NCBI GenBank assembly: GCA_012862575.1
Contig: BLSF01000090.1
Location: forward strand, 62,001 to 126,000
Source of the DNA: Parietichytrium sp. I65-24A
Taxonomy: Eukaryota > Sar > Bigyra > Thraustochytrida > Thraustochytriidae
Direction of reading: 5' to 3'
Length of the DNA: 64,000 nucleotides
Shown here: positions 1 through 9,773 of the stretch, one piece after another
Layout of the letters: each line of letters starts with the position of its first letter
Numbering within the stretch: the first letter of the stretch is position 1
Translations under genes and position numbers: made by a program
Notes under the pieces: generated by a model
The model's input: the letters and a program-made list of their open reading frames with translations, nothing else
The model's database searches: none
Told to the model about the DNA's origin: nothing

Positions 1-2325
1 AAGGTGAGCTCGTCGTGGGTGGTCAGCCACTTGACGGTGGTTGTGAAACGAATGCAAAATGAGATTATGGAGATGCAAGCGAAGAACCTGGCGAAAAATC
101 AGCAGTCCAACGAAGGGGTGGTAGCTCTCATTCAAGAGCGCTTCATGGACTTTGTGGAGATGAAGAAGCTCTTGTTCAACCCGCGCGGTATGAATGTTTA
201 TGTTGTCTCGGACCAAATTTTCCCTGCGATGGCCTGGATTGCTGGTCTCTCAAGGCGGCTGCTCTCTCTTCTTTGCGAGGGGCGGCTTGACGACGCCAAC
301 CTCCAACCCGAAGAGCTTGTGTTCTGGCTGAGGGAGGCTGAAGCAAACGACCCGGCAGTCAGAGCAAAATGTCGAGAGGAAAGCGACGCCCTGCGTAGCG
401 AATCTACAGAGTCGGAGCTTGGTTTCAAAGAGATTTCGTCCGCTGCCCAGCTTGGAATCGACATTCCGCTCATGGTGACGAGGGCAGTCCAGCATCAGGT
501 ATCTGCTTCAGAGCCTCTCACTTTGGGCTTCCAGAGCGCGACCATCTTTCTCAACTTGCTCTCTTGTGAATCAGAACTGATCAGGAAATCAAAGTCTCAG
601 TCTGACTTTCAGCGGCTTGTGGAATCTTGCAAATCTGTTCTGGAAGCGGTCAAAGCGGCAGAGACAAGCGATGTCAGCGAGGAGAAACGGGATGCGGAAA
701 TGGCCACCACCACGGAAGCACCCTTGAAGAAGCGGAAACTCAGCAAAGTGGCTTCCGGCACGGCACAAGTAGAACCAATTCCAGTGCCCATCCCTTCGCC
801 AGCCAATGAAACGCCAAACAGTCAGCCTTCGCTACAGGACGCTCGTCAATCCAGTGGCGTCCAGGACGGCATGACAGTCGATGTTGGTGCTCCACCCGGC
901 AACTCGGAGTTTCAGACGGTGAACCTGTCCTTGACGAGTCCCGTGTCCACTGCCGCGCATGCGAAGAATACTGCGACCAACACTACGAGCACGCCTTCCT
1001 CGGTGCAGAGACTGCCAATGTCTCTATCTTCATCAACAGCTCCCACGGGCACCATGTCTTCTCTTGTCCCTGCGCCCCTCACCCCTACTTCTGCTGTACC
1101 TGGGAATGATCGTAGTCTGGAAATGGTCCGACAGTCAGACGTCACAAAACTTGGAGCTGCCGCGGCTGCTGCTGCGGCTGCCTCAGGCTTTGCAAATAAC
1201 AATGGCTCTGCGCTTCTCTTGGAAACCTTGAAGAAGCTGCTTGGAGGCGGCCAATCACAGGCTGCTACCTATGCCGAGCTGCAGAGACTCACCCCTGCGG
1301 AGGTTGCACAGCGAGTTCTCCAAGCTACTTCGCAGCCAGGCTTTTCCGGAATGAGTGCGTCTGCAACTAATGGTGTCAACCCCGCCTCGGACCCTGCCAA
1401 ACTGATAGAGGAAAGCAGTGAAGTAGCAGCCCCGTCGAAAAAGAAGGACACGAAGGCTACGAAGCAGCCGTCGAAGCGATCGGGTGAATGGTCAGCTTCC
1501 GAAATGAACCTTGCATCACACATAAAACTTCTCGAGCTTATCGAAGAGAAGCTCACTCTAAGCGACCGGAACGCGCGCGACTGGTGCATGTTGGAAAGAG
1601 TGGCCAAGGAGTACCCGCCGTGTATCAGTCGAAATATGAAACAAAAAGCGAAGCGCATTTTGCAAGAAAGGCGGACGAGAAAGCATTTGAGGTTTTGGAA
1701 CGCTCTCAAAGCCCAGCTTTCAAACTTTAATGCTCTGAAAAACTTTCTGCGACTCATGCTTGGCCACCAGATATTTGATGACGCTTTTATCACCTGCATC
1801 GCTCAGTATGTGCAGAGGATGCTACAGCTGGGAAAGAAGTCACCAGGATGCCTTCTTGACTGGTTTGATGTTCCAAGGGAGGCAATGTGCAAGAAACTAG
1901 TTGAACTTCATACCACGATTTACAAAGGCAAGCCCATGCACCACGTCTATCAGCACTTTGACCAGCTTCTTTCGCTTTCGGATATTGAGCTAGGGATTTT
2001 AAGCACCTGCAAGTGCTCTTCTTGCCAAGAGGACTGGAGGCTAAACACGATCGACGTTGGATTTGACTCGAATTTGCGGCTCCATTGGACCAAGGAGAAG
2101 TCTAATCTAGTGAAAAGCATCTTGGAAATGCACAAGGAGGACTCTTGGGCTAACCCACTGAATCCCAAACTTAACGGTTGGGAAGTGGTGGACTTCCAAT
2201 ACATACTACACCAGTCTCACACGTTTGAGCACTGCGAGGTTTGTTGCGCCAGGGGCCCAACCACTGCGCGGCCGGTCGCTGCACCGCTCAAGGGGTTACT
2301 GAACGCCGCCCGGAAAAAAGCATAG
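1..2325 (+). CDS. orphan Ala/Ser-rich protein, 5' end beyond or at the window edge
   Basis: The frame is open from base 1 to the TAG at 2323-2325. The first in-frame ATG is at 52 (MQNEIMEMQ), but the 17 codons before it also read like protein, so the true start may lie to the left. The first bases (AAG-GTGAGC) also resemble a splice donor, but reading through gives good protein. From the ATG there are 757 residues. What can be seen: a helical N-terminal third; a long Ser/Thr/Pro/Ala-rich linker (about residues 220-460) with an alanine run near 370 and a basic KKRK patch near 230 that could be a nuclear signal; and a well-structured C-terminal half with a CKCSSC cluster and a CEVCC cluster, possibly metal-binding. 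I do not recognise the family. It converges on the next gene, with 335 bp between them. The linker looks like that of a nuclear regulator, but this is inference only. Confidence 0.75.
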   Translation, partial: KVSSSWVVSHLTVVVKRMQNEIMEMQAKNLAKNQQSNEGVVALIQERFMDFVEMKKLLFNPRGMNVYVVSDQIFPAMAWIAGLSRRLLSLLCEGRLDDANLQPEELVFWLREAEANDPAVRAKCREESDALRSESTESELGFKEISSAAQLGIDIPLMVTRAVQHQVSASEPLTLGFQSATIFLNLLSCESELIRKSKSQSDFQRLVESCKSVLEAVKAAETSDVSEEKRDAEMATTTEAPLKKRKLSKVASGTAQVEPIPVPIPSPANETPNSQPSLQDARQSSGVQDGMTVDVGAPPGNSEFQTVNLSLTSPVSTAAHAKNTATNTTSTPSSVQRLPMSLSSSTAPTGTMSSLVPAPLTPTSAVPGNDRSLEMVRQSDVTKLGAAAAAAAAASGFANNNGSALLLETLKKLLGGGQSQAATYAELQRLTPAEVAQRVLQATSQPGFSGMSASATNGVNPASDPAKLIEESSEVAAPSKKKDTKATKQPSKRSGEWSASEMNLASHIKLLELIEEKLTLSDRNARDWCMLERVAKEYPPCISRNMKQKAKRILQERRTRKHLRFWNALKAQLSNFNALKNFLRLMLGHQIFDDAFITCIAQYVQRMLQLGKKSPGCLLDWFDVPREAMCKKLVELHTTIYKGKPMHHVYQHFDQLLSLSDIELGILSTCKCSSCQEDWRLNTIDVGFDSNLRLHWTKEKSNLVKSILEMHKEDSWANPLNPKLNGWEVVDFQYILHQSHTFEHCEVCCARGPTTARPVAAPLKGLLNAARKKA

Positions 2326-2660
2326 TTTTACCAGTTATTAATGTGTGCGTGGATATCTTTCACGCAATTGAATGAAAAGCAATCTGTTGTGTACTCTGTG
2401 CCTGCAATTCACACTTTTATCTCTGCTTCAACTGTAGTAAGATGAAAAGCCGCAATTAGCTTAGCAGAACTTAAATTCGCATTTCCATGGGTTGTTATGT
2501 CAGGTGAAAGAAGATAGCAAGTAAGTAAAGTGTGGCCTCATAATTTCCTGCTACTCGGGATCCAAAGGTCGCCACAAGCAAGTTGTTCATGACTACTAGA
2601 GCTAGGCTAGACAGTGCCTGGTGCAAGCACGCGACTGCACGACACCGCCGCCTCTTTAGA
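2326..2660. other. convergent 3' spacer
   Basis: Spacer of 335 bp between two converging genes. It should hold both 3' UTRs and poly(A) sites. I see no gene and no clear AATAAA-type signal in it. Confidence 0.6.
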
Positions 2661-3506
2661 CTAGACCCTGGACATATCTTGAAGCATGGGAGGTTTGTCC
2701 TTGCCGCTGAAGTAATGGTGGCTGTGCTTGGAACGAATCTTCTCTAGCTCACTTGTCTCGTGGTGCATTGGATGTGATTTGTCTTCCATGGCCTCTGTGA
2801 CGCGACCTCTGGCAAGCTCAATTACCTCCCGGAGTTCATCTGCGTTTTCGACTGGATATATCAACTTCGAAGGATGGCAAAGGCAGACACTCTTCCAAGA
2901 CGTCGACACATAGGATTGGTGTTTCGAGCAGCAGGTGCCACCATGGAGGACAAGGCCTTCACCAAAGGCATCGAAATAGGTTGGGCAAGGGCTGCAATGA
3001 GTGCAAGGCGGGTCGCACCTCCCTGCTTTGGTCATCTGGCCAAATTCGTCGCGATCGAGATAGAGAACATGAATTCTGTCCATTGTGCAGCAGCAAAGTA
3101 CGATGGGCCGACTTATCTCCAGTTTGTTCTCGTAGACGGTGACATACGTTTCTCGCCTGACAGACTCTGCGTTTGCAACCAAACATGGGTTGCAAGTCAA
3201 GGTGCCCAGAACGATCTGGTGCCGGGAAACGTGTGGTCAGCCTCTCGACATTTCAGAATTTTCCTCTTTTCTCTCACTTACCAAATATGTCCGATATGAC
3301 TCGGGAGCTTCTGCAGCGTACAGCACCTTCTCCGAGAGCCCAACGTCTTGCGTCGCTCTGTGCACCGCCCTGCCTGGTTTGACGAAAAACATGTCTTTGG
3401 CTTTTGCCTCCTGCTCCTCGTCGTCATCCTCGTCATCATTATCTTGAAACTTGACCCTGTACCCGTAGTCGTCGCTCGACCTGCTGCTCCCTCGCTTGTG
3501 CACCAT
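2661..3506 (-). CDS. two-exon cysteine-rich orphan protein
   Basis: Two exons on the minus strand: 3506-3282 and 3215-2661, with a 66 bp intron. The donor is TTG|GTAAGT and the acceptor CACCAG|ATC; both exons join in phase 0, giving about 259 residues. The ATG at 3506 (MVHKRGSS) is chosen because an in-frame stop lies upstream near 3569. The N-terminal 75 residues are charged, with a D/E-rich stretch. After the junction the chain continues as IVLGTLTCNPCLVANAESV, and 'RETYVTVYENKLEI' looks like beta strands of a small PH-like fold. CCC, CDPPCTHC and CC clusters follow, then 'NADELREVIELARGRV', a C-terminal helix like the last helix of PH folds. No membrane segment is seen. I cannot name the family; the PH-like reading is a guess from pattern. 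The intron join is supported by frame and by consensus sites on both sides. Confidence 0.72.
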
Positions 3507-6500
3507 CTTTTGCCCCAGATCAACCCCCCAACCTGTCGCCTCCAACTCTTCGGAGTTTCCGCCGCTTCAAACGCCGCTTCCTACGCTCTTTGCTGTAAAT
3601 GGCACGGCGAGCAAAGTATGCTGCGCTTTCGAGACTCGCACGTTTGCAAGCGCTGCACCCTTCCCCAATTCTGCATTGGAAGAGGACACTACAACTCTCA
3701 GCTCGCTTGGCTGAGCAGTGGAGTAGCCATAGGTTTCCAAATAATCAATGTAAATTTATCATTCCAAACGTTCAAGCTCTATCTTCAAATACTTGCTTTG
3801 ATCATTGATCAAGAGCTGAACACCTACAGAGAAGAGCTCGAAGAAAGGTAGACAGGAGAAGAAAACAAGCGAAACATGGAAAGGTAATAAATAAGCTTTT
3901 CCTTCTTTTTCTGTGACGATGTGACGAAAGAAAAGCTTTCCGCCAAACATTTGCAAACATTTGCAAACGCCCACTTGTGATTGTGTGTCCACGTGTTCTG
4001 TTGCCAGTCGATTCTTTTAGGGCAAACAATACAGCAAATGTGTGTACCACTACATTGGCTCAGTATGGAAGGTCTAGTGGAGGAAAAGGTGAGGAACAGG
4101 GCTGGTGTTTGGATAGTGTTTTGCTACGAGTTGGTATGGCGAGGTAGCTGGGGCTAACTATGAGGGAAATGGGGTCCGCGATGTCCGCGAGGACGCAGTG
4201 CAAGTGTACTCGAGGACAGTGTTGAATGTTGAATGTTGAATTTGAGGGCGAAGGATTTGTTGCTCGCGAACAGAAGGAAGCTGTCTTGGTTCCGTCAACA
4301 ATTGCGAGAACCCATTTCGTGCTCATTTGACAGTGAGTCAACATAGACAGACGTTTCTTTTCCTCCTTTCCAACATTTCGACATTTCGAAACATTTAGAA
4401 CCCGGAATGCCAGTGGGCACATGCCATTTCTGAAAATGCGCGAGGGCTATGAGGCATTTCTGAAAATGCGCGAGAGCTATGAGGCAGCGCCGATGCCAGG
4501 GCAGCCACCGGACACTCAAATCTGGCTATTCGCACGGTAAAAAATTGCAGAGTTGGCTCCGAACCCGCAGCAAGTGCAGAATTCAGGTTGACCATGGACA
4601 GGCGTCATGGGAAGGCGATAAAAAAGGCCATCTGCCCAGTGGACGCCCCCCCTCCACCCCCAGTCCCCCTCCCCCTGTCCTGAAGCAAGCGGCAAGTGGC
4701 AGTGGGCATTCCTCAAATCTCAACACAGAAAGTATTCATTGAGTCGATACCACTCACGTTCTCGGCCTGGGAGTGGAGACGGGGCGAAAGCTGCTGATTT
4801 TGGGTGATTTTGTACACAAGAGAAGGTTGCGTCTTCCCAATTCACGCCAAAAAGAGTGCGATACTCTCGAATGCAAATCACTTGTAACCACGGCAAGAAA
4901 ATCCGCCGTGAAGTGGTCGCGAGCCAAGCAGTCACAAGGACTTGAACGAGACGAGGAGTTGCTAAAGCCGCGTCCCTGGAATACTGACTGGTTCGGCCTT
5001 CACAACGTCTACAGACACTACAGACACATTTGACACGGGATGGGACTCACTGAGGATTCAGCCGATCGTGCGACTCGACCATGGGAGCGTGCCCCATTAT
5101 TGTCACGCGTCCACCGCCTTGCACAGGTCCACATGCGGGTCGTCCTCTAGCATCTGTATAGCTCTCTGTCGGCCAAGTGGACCTGTTAAGTCTGTTGGGG
5201 TGTTGGGAAACTCGGATCGCCTGCCGTCTCAGTGCCACCTTCGGAAAGTTGGTGAGAATGTGCCCTTCCGAAATTTGGCTTGCACTTACTCGCAGTCAAC
5301 TCGACTCTTGCAGAGCATGCCTGCACAAACATGATCCACAAAGCAAAGCGCCAGCACTAGTGGCGCTCTTCTGTCTCAGCCAAGAAGACCAGGCACGGCA
5401 AAGAGGCGAGGGTGTTGAGATTTCTGAGATTGCATCTCATTGGCCCGTCGCGGCATCGACAACTTCGACAACATGGACCGCGCGGCTGAGCGAGTTTATT
5501 CTCATCTGACAGTGAGTTCAAAGTTTTGTGAAGTCTTAACTTTCCAGGCGTCGCCACGACACAAAGTGCTCGCTTCTCACTCTCAATTCTCATGGTCAAC
5601 TGTTCACATGAACATGAAAACCAAATTAAAACCAAGCGCTCAACTAAATAAATCTAAACTCTGAAATTCTGAATTCTAGTAGAATTGGTGCACACGTAAC
5701 ACTGCGGTATCGGCACTTATGAAGAACAAAACGAACTTCGCGAATCCGTGAGTAAGCATTCGTCCAGTGTGCACTCCATGCTAGTGGGATACTTATTGTG
5801 TACAGTAGAAGCGGGAGATCTTCAATCAAAGTTGAGCGCACGCCTCGAAAAGTGCCGAAGATGAACTTACTTTACTTTTCTTGTTATTTTTTGGATGGAT
5901 GGATTGATTATGGTGTCCAGATGTGATGCAGAGCAAGGAGAGCTGCGATAGACGACGTGGGCGATCGCGGCAGCAAGGCGGGCTCAGGTTATGGCCAGGG
6001 CATCATGCCTAGGTGGACGAGTGGCATTCGGCAGGAGATTTGGCACGATTTAGCAGCCAACACACTCATTCGTTGCACACATTCACTCCAGCAACTGCTA
6101 TCAGGAGCAGTAACCTGCCTCACGTCTACTCAAAATGCTCGCCCGTCGCAAAATGTGCAAATGAGAAAAGCTAATACAGACTGGCTGTGAGTACAGTACA
6201 TCAGCTAGTTGGCATCGGCATTGGCATTGGCATTTGCAGCAGCTACAAAGTCACTTATTACTTTTACTTTGATAAATTGAGATGTGGTCAAAACGGTGAA
6301 AGCAGCATGTGCCAAATCGAGGCCCGTGCCCTTATCCTGACTCCTGACTCCTGAGTTTTGACTGCTGAAGCGGACCCATGGGCTAGCAGATTTACCTCTA
6401 CTGCTCCTTCACCAGAACACGCGTCAACTAGTCTTATTTGTTGTGTATTGTCACGCGTCTTGTAACAAGAACGCGGGCGTGGGTGTTGTCGCGCACGACC

Positions 6501-7478
6501 ACGAGCCCGCATTTGTTAAAATACAACCTTTGAGAGATTTGATATAAATGAGATTCAAAGATGAGTTGTAGCTTCTTGCGCACATATTTTGCTAATGCAA
6601 CGCAATGGAATGCAATGTACAACGTGTAGTGGAGTGTCTTGGCTGTGCTTCTCTTGCGAGATTGAGAGGGGAACTCTGTTTATGGCACTACCACGAGGCG
6701 GATTCACTTTTTGCAAGAGAGAGAAAGGAAGATCGATTTCAAAGTTTTAGCAATTTGTCCAGAATTAGTCTCTGCTTCTGTTTTTGTTGCTGCCACTGCT
6801 GCTGCTGCTGGTGGGGATAGCTAGCGAGCCGAGTGAGTATGCGAGGGATCTGAATTCTGAAATTGATGTGAGCCCCAAAGGAGAGAAGTCAGGTGACTTG
6901 ATCAACGTGCGAGTGGCCTGTCGACCTTTCTGCAGGAATGGTTGAGTGAGGCCTTAGGTCACCTAGACGGCTCTGGACTGTCACTCTCTTTGCAGTTTCT
7001 GCTCTTCTGGCGAGAACTGAGTCGACGCTCGCGCTTGCGAGCTGAATACCCTCCTTGTGCGCACACCGCCACACACTTTTGGTTGCTCACGAATTTCCGA
7101 ATTTGGAAAAGAGTCGAGAAGCATGCACGCATCAAACTCACGATTGCGGCCTGTGAATAAGCCCAGATCAACTCCTAGAAGAGTAGAGCATGGTGTGGCC
7201 TCACACAGCCGGAAATCGTCTCAGGAATCCTCTCACTGTACGAGTGCAATTAGAGCTGCAGTGTCTCGAGGGTGAAGAATTGTTATTTGCCAGTACCATG
7301 CAAGCTCTCTTTCCACGCGAGTCTTAGGTATCCACTGGCTCGCTTTTGCAACTCGGTGCTGCCAATCGAAAACAAGCAACAATCACCCAACTGCAAAACC
7401 AAAACAGCAGCTCAGCAACAGCAAAGCAGCAACAAAGCCCTATCGTACTCTAATTATTTGCAATATTAACCTGTCAAG
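3507..7478. other. non-coding stretch upstream of the DD3-3-like gene
   Basis: About 4 kb with only short open frames of low-complexity or arginine/serine-rich translation that overlap one another on both strands. I support no gene. It contains a 30 bp tandem duplication (4425-4484), two copies of the TGACAGTGAGT motif (4328 and 5507), a GTTGAAT triplet repeat (4221-4243), AATTCTGA repeats (5661, 6850) and a CTG run (about 6795-6812). The last 100 bp before the ATG at 7479 are CAA/CAG-rich, like a 5' UTR. Confidence 0.6.
4425..4484. repeat. 30 bp tandem duplication
   Basis: Two adjacent 30 bp copies (4425-4454 and 4455-4484) beginning CATTTCTGAAAATGCGCGAG differ at a single base (GGGC versus GAGC). 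This is a simple recent tandem duplication in non-coding DNA. Confidence 0.9.
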
Positions 7479-9773
7479 ATGAAGGTTGGCGCAGCAGCAA
7501 TCCTTGCTGCCATGGTGGCATCTGTGCACGCTGATGTGTACATGCACAACCCTCGCGGAAGCAACAACCGCAACTGCAGAACCGACAACAACAAGGAGCG
7601 CCGCAACGCTAACCGCCTGTTCGACTCCCAGAACAACGACAACGGTGGCTACTCCTGCCCTCGCGCATTTCCTTTTGACTGCTACGTCTACGTTGATGAC
7701 GGTAACGCTTTCAACAATTGCGTCAACCAGAACAACAATGCCAACAAGGACATGGTCAACAAGGATGGCACACTCGTCAACACAAATGCCATCAACACCG
7801 ACATCATGACCTACTACTCTGGCTCGGAGCTCTCCCTGGAGTGGACCGCACAGCACGGTCTCGGAACCAACAGCGAGCTTCACAGTGACGTCATCGTGCA
7901 GTATGCTTGTGAGGACACCTTGACTGACAACTGCGCAGCCGCAGCTGCTGGAACCTCTCCTTTCGTCGCTGCAGCCGGAACCACTTGCGGTCTTCGCGAC
8001 GGAACCCCAGTTCGCAACAAGGACGGTAACAACGGACTCAATGCCGAGGCCACCAACACCATCCCTGACAATGCAAACAGGCAGGATGACTACCGCTACG
8101 GCCGCCACGAGACCTTCGCATTCTACGACGAGTGCAAGAACCGTGCACGCAACGAAGGTCTCTTCATTGCTGACCAGGACCTCAACGGCAACGATGCCCG
8201 CTACACCCGCCAGAACCCTAACGGCAACAGGAACGGTCTCGAGTGCCCAGAGGAGTCCGAGTACTACCCATACTGGCATTACACGCCATGGAAGGATGTG
8301 GCAGTCGTCACCAGCGACCTCTCCAAGTGCGCGCTCTACCAGACTGAGTCCGGAAACGTCAAGGCAAAGGGCCGCTGCGAATGCAATGGCAACTGCAATG
8401 GCAACGGCAACCAGCCAAACAACGCAGCTGACTGTGCCAAGGTCACTGGCGCGGAGTGGGTTATGGACCCAGCTCACGGAATCGCCCCACCAGAGTGCGT
8501 GATCGGACAATACTCCCGCCAAAACCATCTCGGAAACACTGGCGCTGGCCCAAACAACCAGCAGTACAACTGGACCCTCCCAGAAGTGGCAACGGAGCAG
8601 ACCTGTGTTCTCCGCATTCGCTACAACATGTCTTCGTACGACTTTGGCGATGTCTCCCGCAACGGAGACAGCACCTACAATGGCAACAACTCCCCACTCA
8701 AGGACAACGACGAGAGCGAGGCACTCACCTACGTTCCAGTCCAGGGCATGGCTACCGGCGCAACCCTCAGCTTCACCATGAACACTGACCAGGTGGCTCG
8801 CACCTTCCAGGACCGCTCGTACACCTTCAAGATCTTGCCAAAGCCTGCTGGACGCCGTCTCCAGGGAACCGCAGGAGAATGCGAGAAGACCTACAACCTC
8901 AACGTTCGTGGCAAGCGCGGAAACATCGTGCAGACCTACCCAGCTGTTGAGTACGACTTTACCCCTGATCACCTTGTCGTCGAGCAGAACGACTGCATCC
9001 ACGTGCAGTGGACCGGATCCGACTACAACCCAAACCGCAACGGCAACAACGGTGAGGGTGGTCCATACGCAGCAAACAACCGCAACAAGGAAACCAAGTC
9101 TGATCGCAGCAACATTGTGCAGATGGACAACGCTGGCAACAACCAGCCGATCATGACCGCCGGCAACTTCAACCTGTTCAAGGGAGCAGACACTGCCACC
9201 TACCAGAAGCTCGCCTTCCTGGAGCAGGATATCTCCGATACTTCCAGTTGCTTGGACTTTGAGGCTCTTCAAGACAAATTCAACAACCGTGCTGAGCGTG
9301 AGGAGACCCACTTGAACTGCATGAAGCTTTCGGGTGTCAAGACCCCATACTTTGATGCTGGAATCATGTCCGTGGGTGCTGAGGGCGACTACAAATATAT
9401 GAGCACTCGCAACAACAACTTCTCCAACCGTGGCCAGAAGGGTGCCATCAAGGTCATTGCAAAGGGAACCAAGCCAACCGTTCTCCCAGACGGCTCCACC
9501 ATCCCTGCGGGCGAGGACCCAGAGACCTACGACCCAAATAGCGCCAACGCATCTAGCAACGGCGCCGCAATTGGAATTGCTGCAGCAGCAGTTGGCCTTG
9601 TCGCAGTTGGTGCTGTAGTCTACACTCGCAGGAAGAGCGCTGGAGCAGCCAAGACCCAAGACACGTATGCACCACAGCAGTCAGTCGGACCATACGGTGG
9701 TCAGCAGCAAGGTTATGGTCAGCAGCAGCAGCAGCAGACCTCCAACCCATATTACGGCCAATCAAGATATTAA
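7479..9773 (+). CDS. DD3-3-like secreted/type I membrane protein
   Basis: A single open frame of 764 residues. Residues 1-18 are a clear signal peptide (MKVGAAAILAAMVASVHA), then DVYMHNPRGSNNRN, the hallmark start of the Dictyostelium DD3-3 family. The next conserved block, 'NRLFDSQNNDNGGYSCPRA', also matches what I recall of that family. Many Asn, paired Cys and several N-glycosylation sequons (NWT, NMS, NFS, NAS) fit an extracellular domain. A helix near residues 688-710 (AAIGIAAAAVGLVAVGAVVY) followed by RRK is a membrane anchor. The last 45 residues are a short Gln/Tyr/Gly-rich cytosolic tail with a run of Q. Codon choice is strongly biased to C-ending and A-ending favoured codons, which suggests high expression. 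Function is not established for the family. The conserved N-terminus loosely recalls secreted polysaccharide-active copper enzymes, but the mature first residue is Asp, not the His those enzymes need, so I do not claim that activity. Confidence 0.88.
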   Translation: MKVGAAAILAAMVASVHADVYMHNPRGSNNRNCRTDNNKERRNANRLFDSQNNDNGGYSCPRAFPFDCYVYVDDGNAFNNCVNQNNNANKDMVNKDGTLVNTNAINTDIMTYYSGSELSLEWTAQHGLGTNSELHSDVIVQYACEDTLTDNCAAAAAGTSPFVAAAGTTCGLRDGTPVRNKDGNNGLNAEATNTIPDNANRQDDYRYGRHETFAFYDECKNRARNEGLFIADQDLNGNDARYTRQNPNGNRNGLECPEESEYYPYWHYTPWKDVAVVTSDLSKCALYQTESGNVKAKGRCECNGNCNGNGNQPNNAADCAKVTGAEWVMDPAHGIAPPECVIGQYSRQNHLGNTGAGPNNQQYNWTLPEVATEQTCVLRIRYNMSSYDFGDVSRNGDSTYNGNNSPLKDNDESEALTYVPVQGMATGATLSFTMNTDQVARTFQDRSYTFKILPKPAGRRLQGTAGECEKTYNLNVRGKRGNIVQTYPAVEYDFTPDHLVVEQNDCIHVQWTGSDYNPNRNGNNGEGGPYAANNRNKETKSDRSNIVQMDNAGNNQPIMTAGNFNLFKGADTATYQKLAFLEQDISDTSSCLDFEALQDKFNNRAEREETHLNCMKLSGVKTPYFDAGIMSVGAEGDYKYMSTRNNNFSNRGQKGAIKVIAKGTKPTVLPDGSTIPAGEDPETYDPNSANASSNGAAIGIAAAAVGLVAVGAVVYTRRKSAGAAKTQDTYAPQQSVGPYGGQQQGYGQQQQQQTSNPYYGQSRY

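Noticed and set aside
7440-9659. 739-codon open frame antisense to the DD3-3-like gene
   Set aside because: It mirrors the biased codons of the sense gene. Its translation is Val/Ala/Leu-rich without domains, and the sense strand has a signal peptide, family motifs and an anchor.
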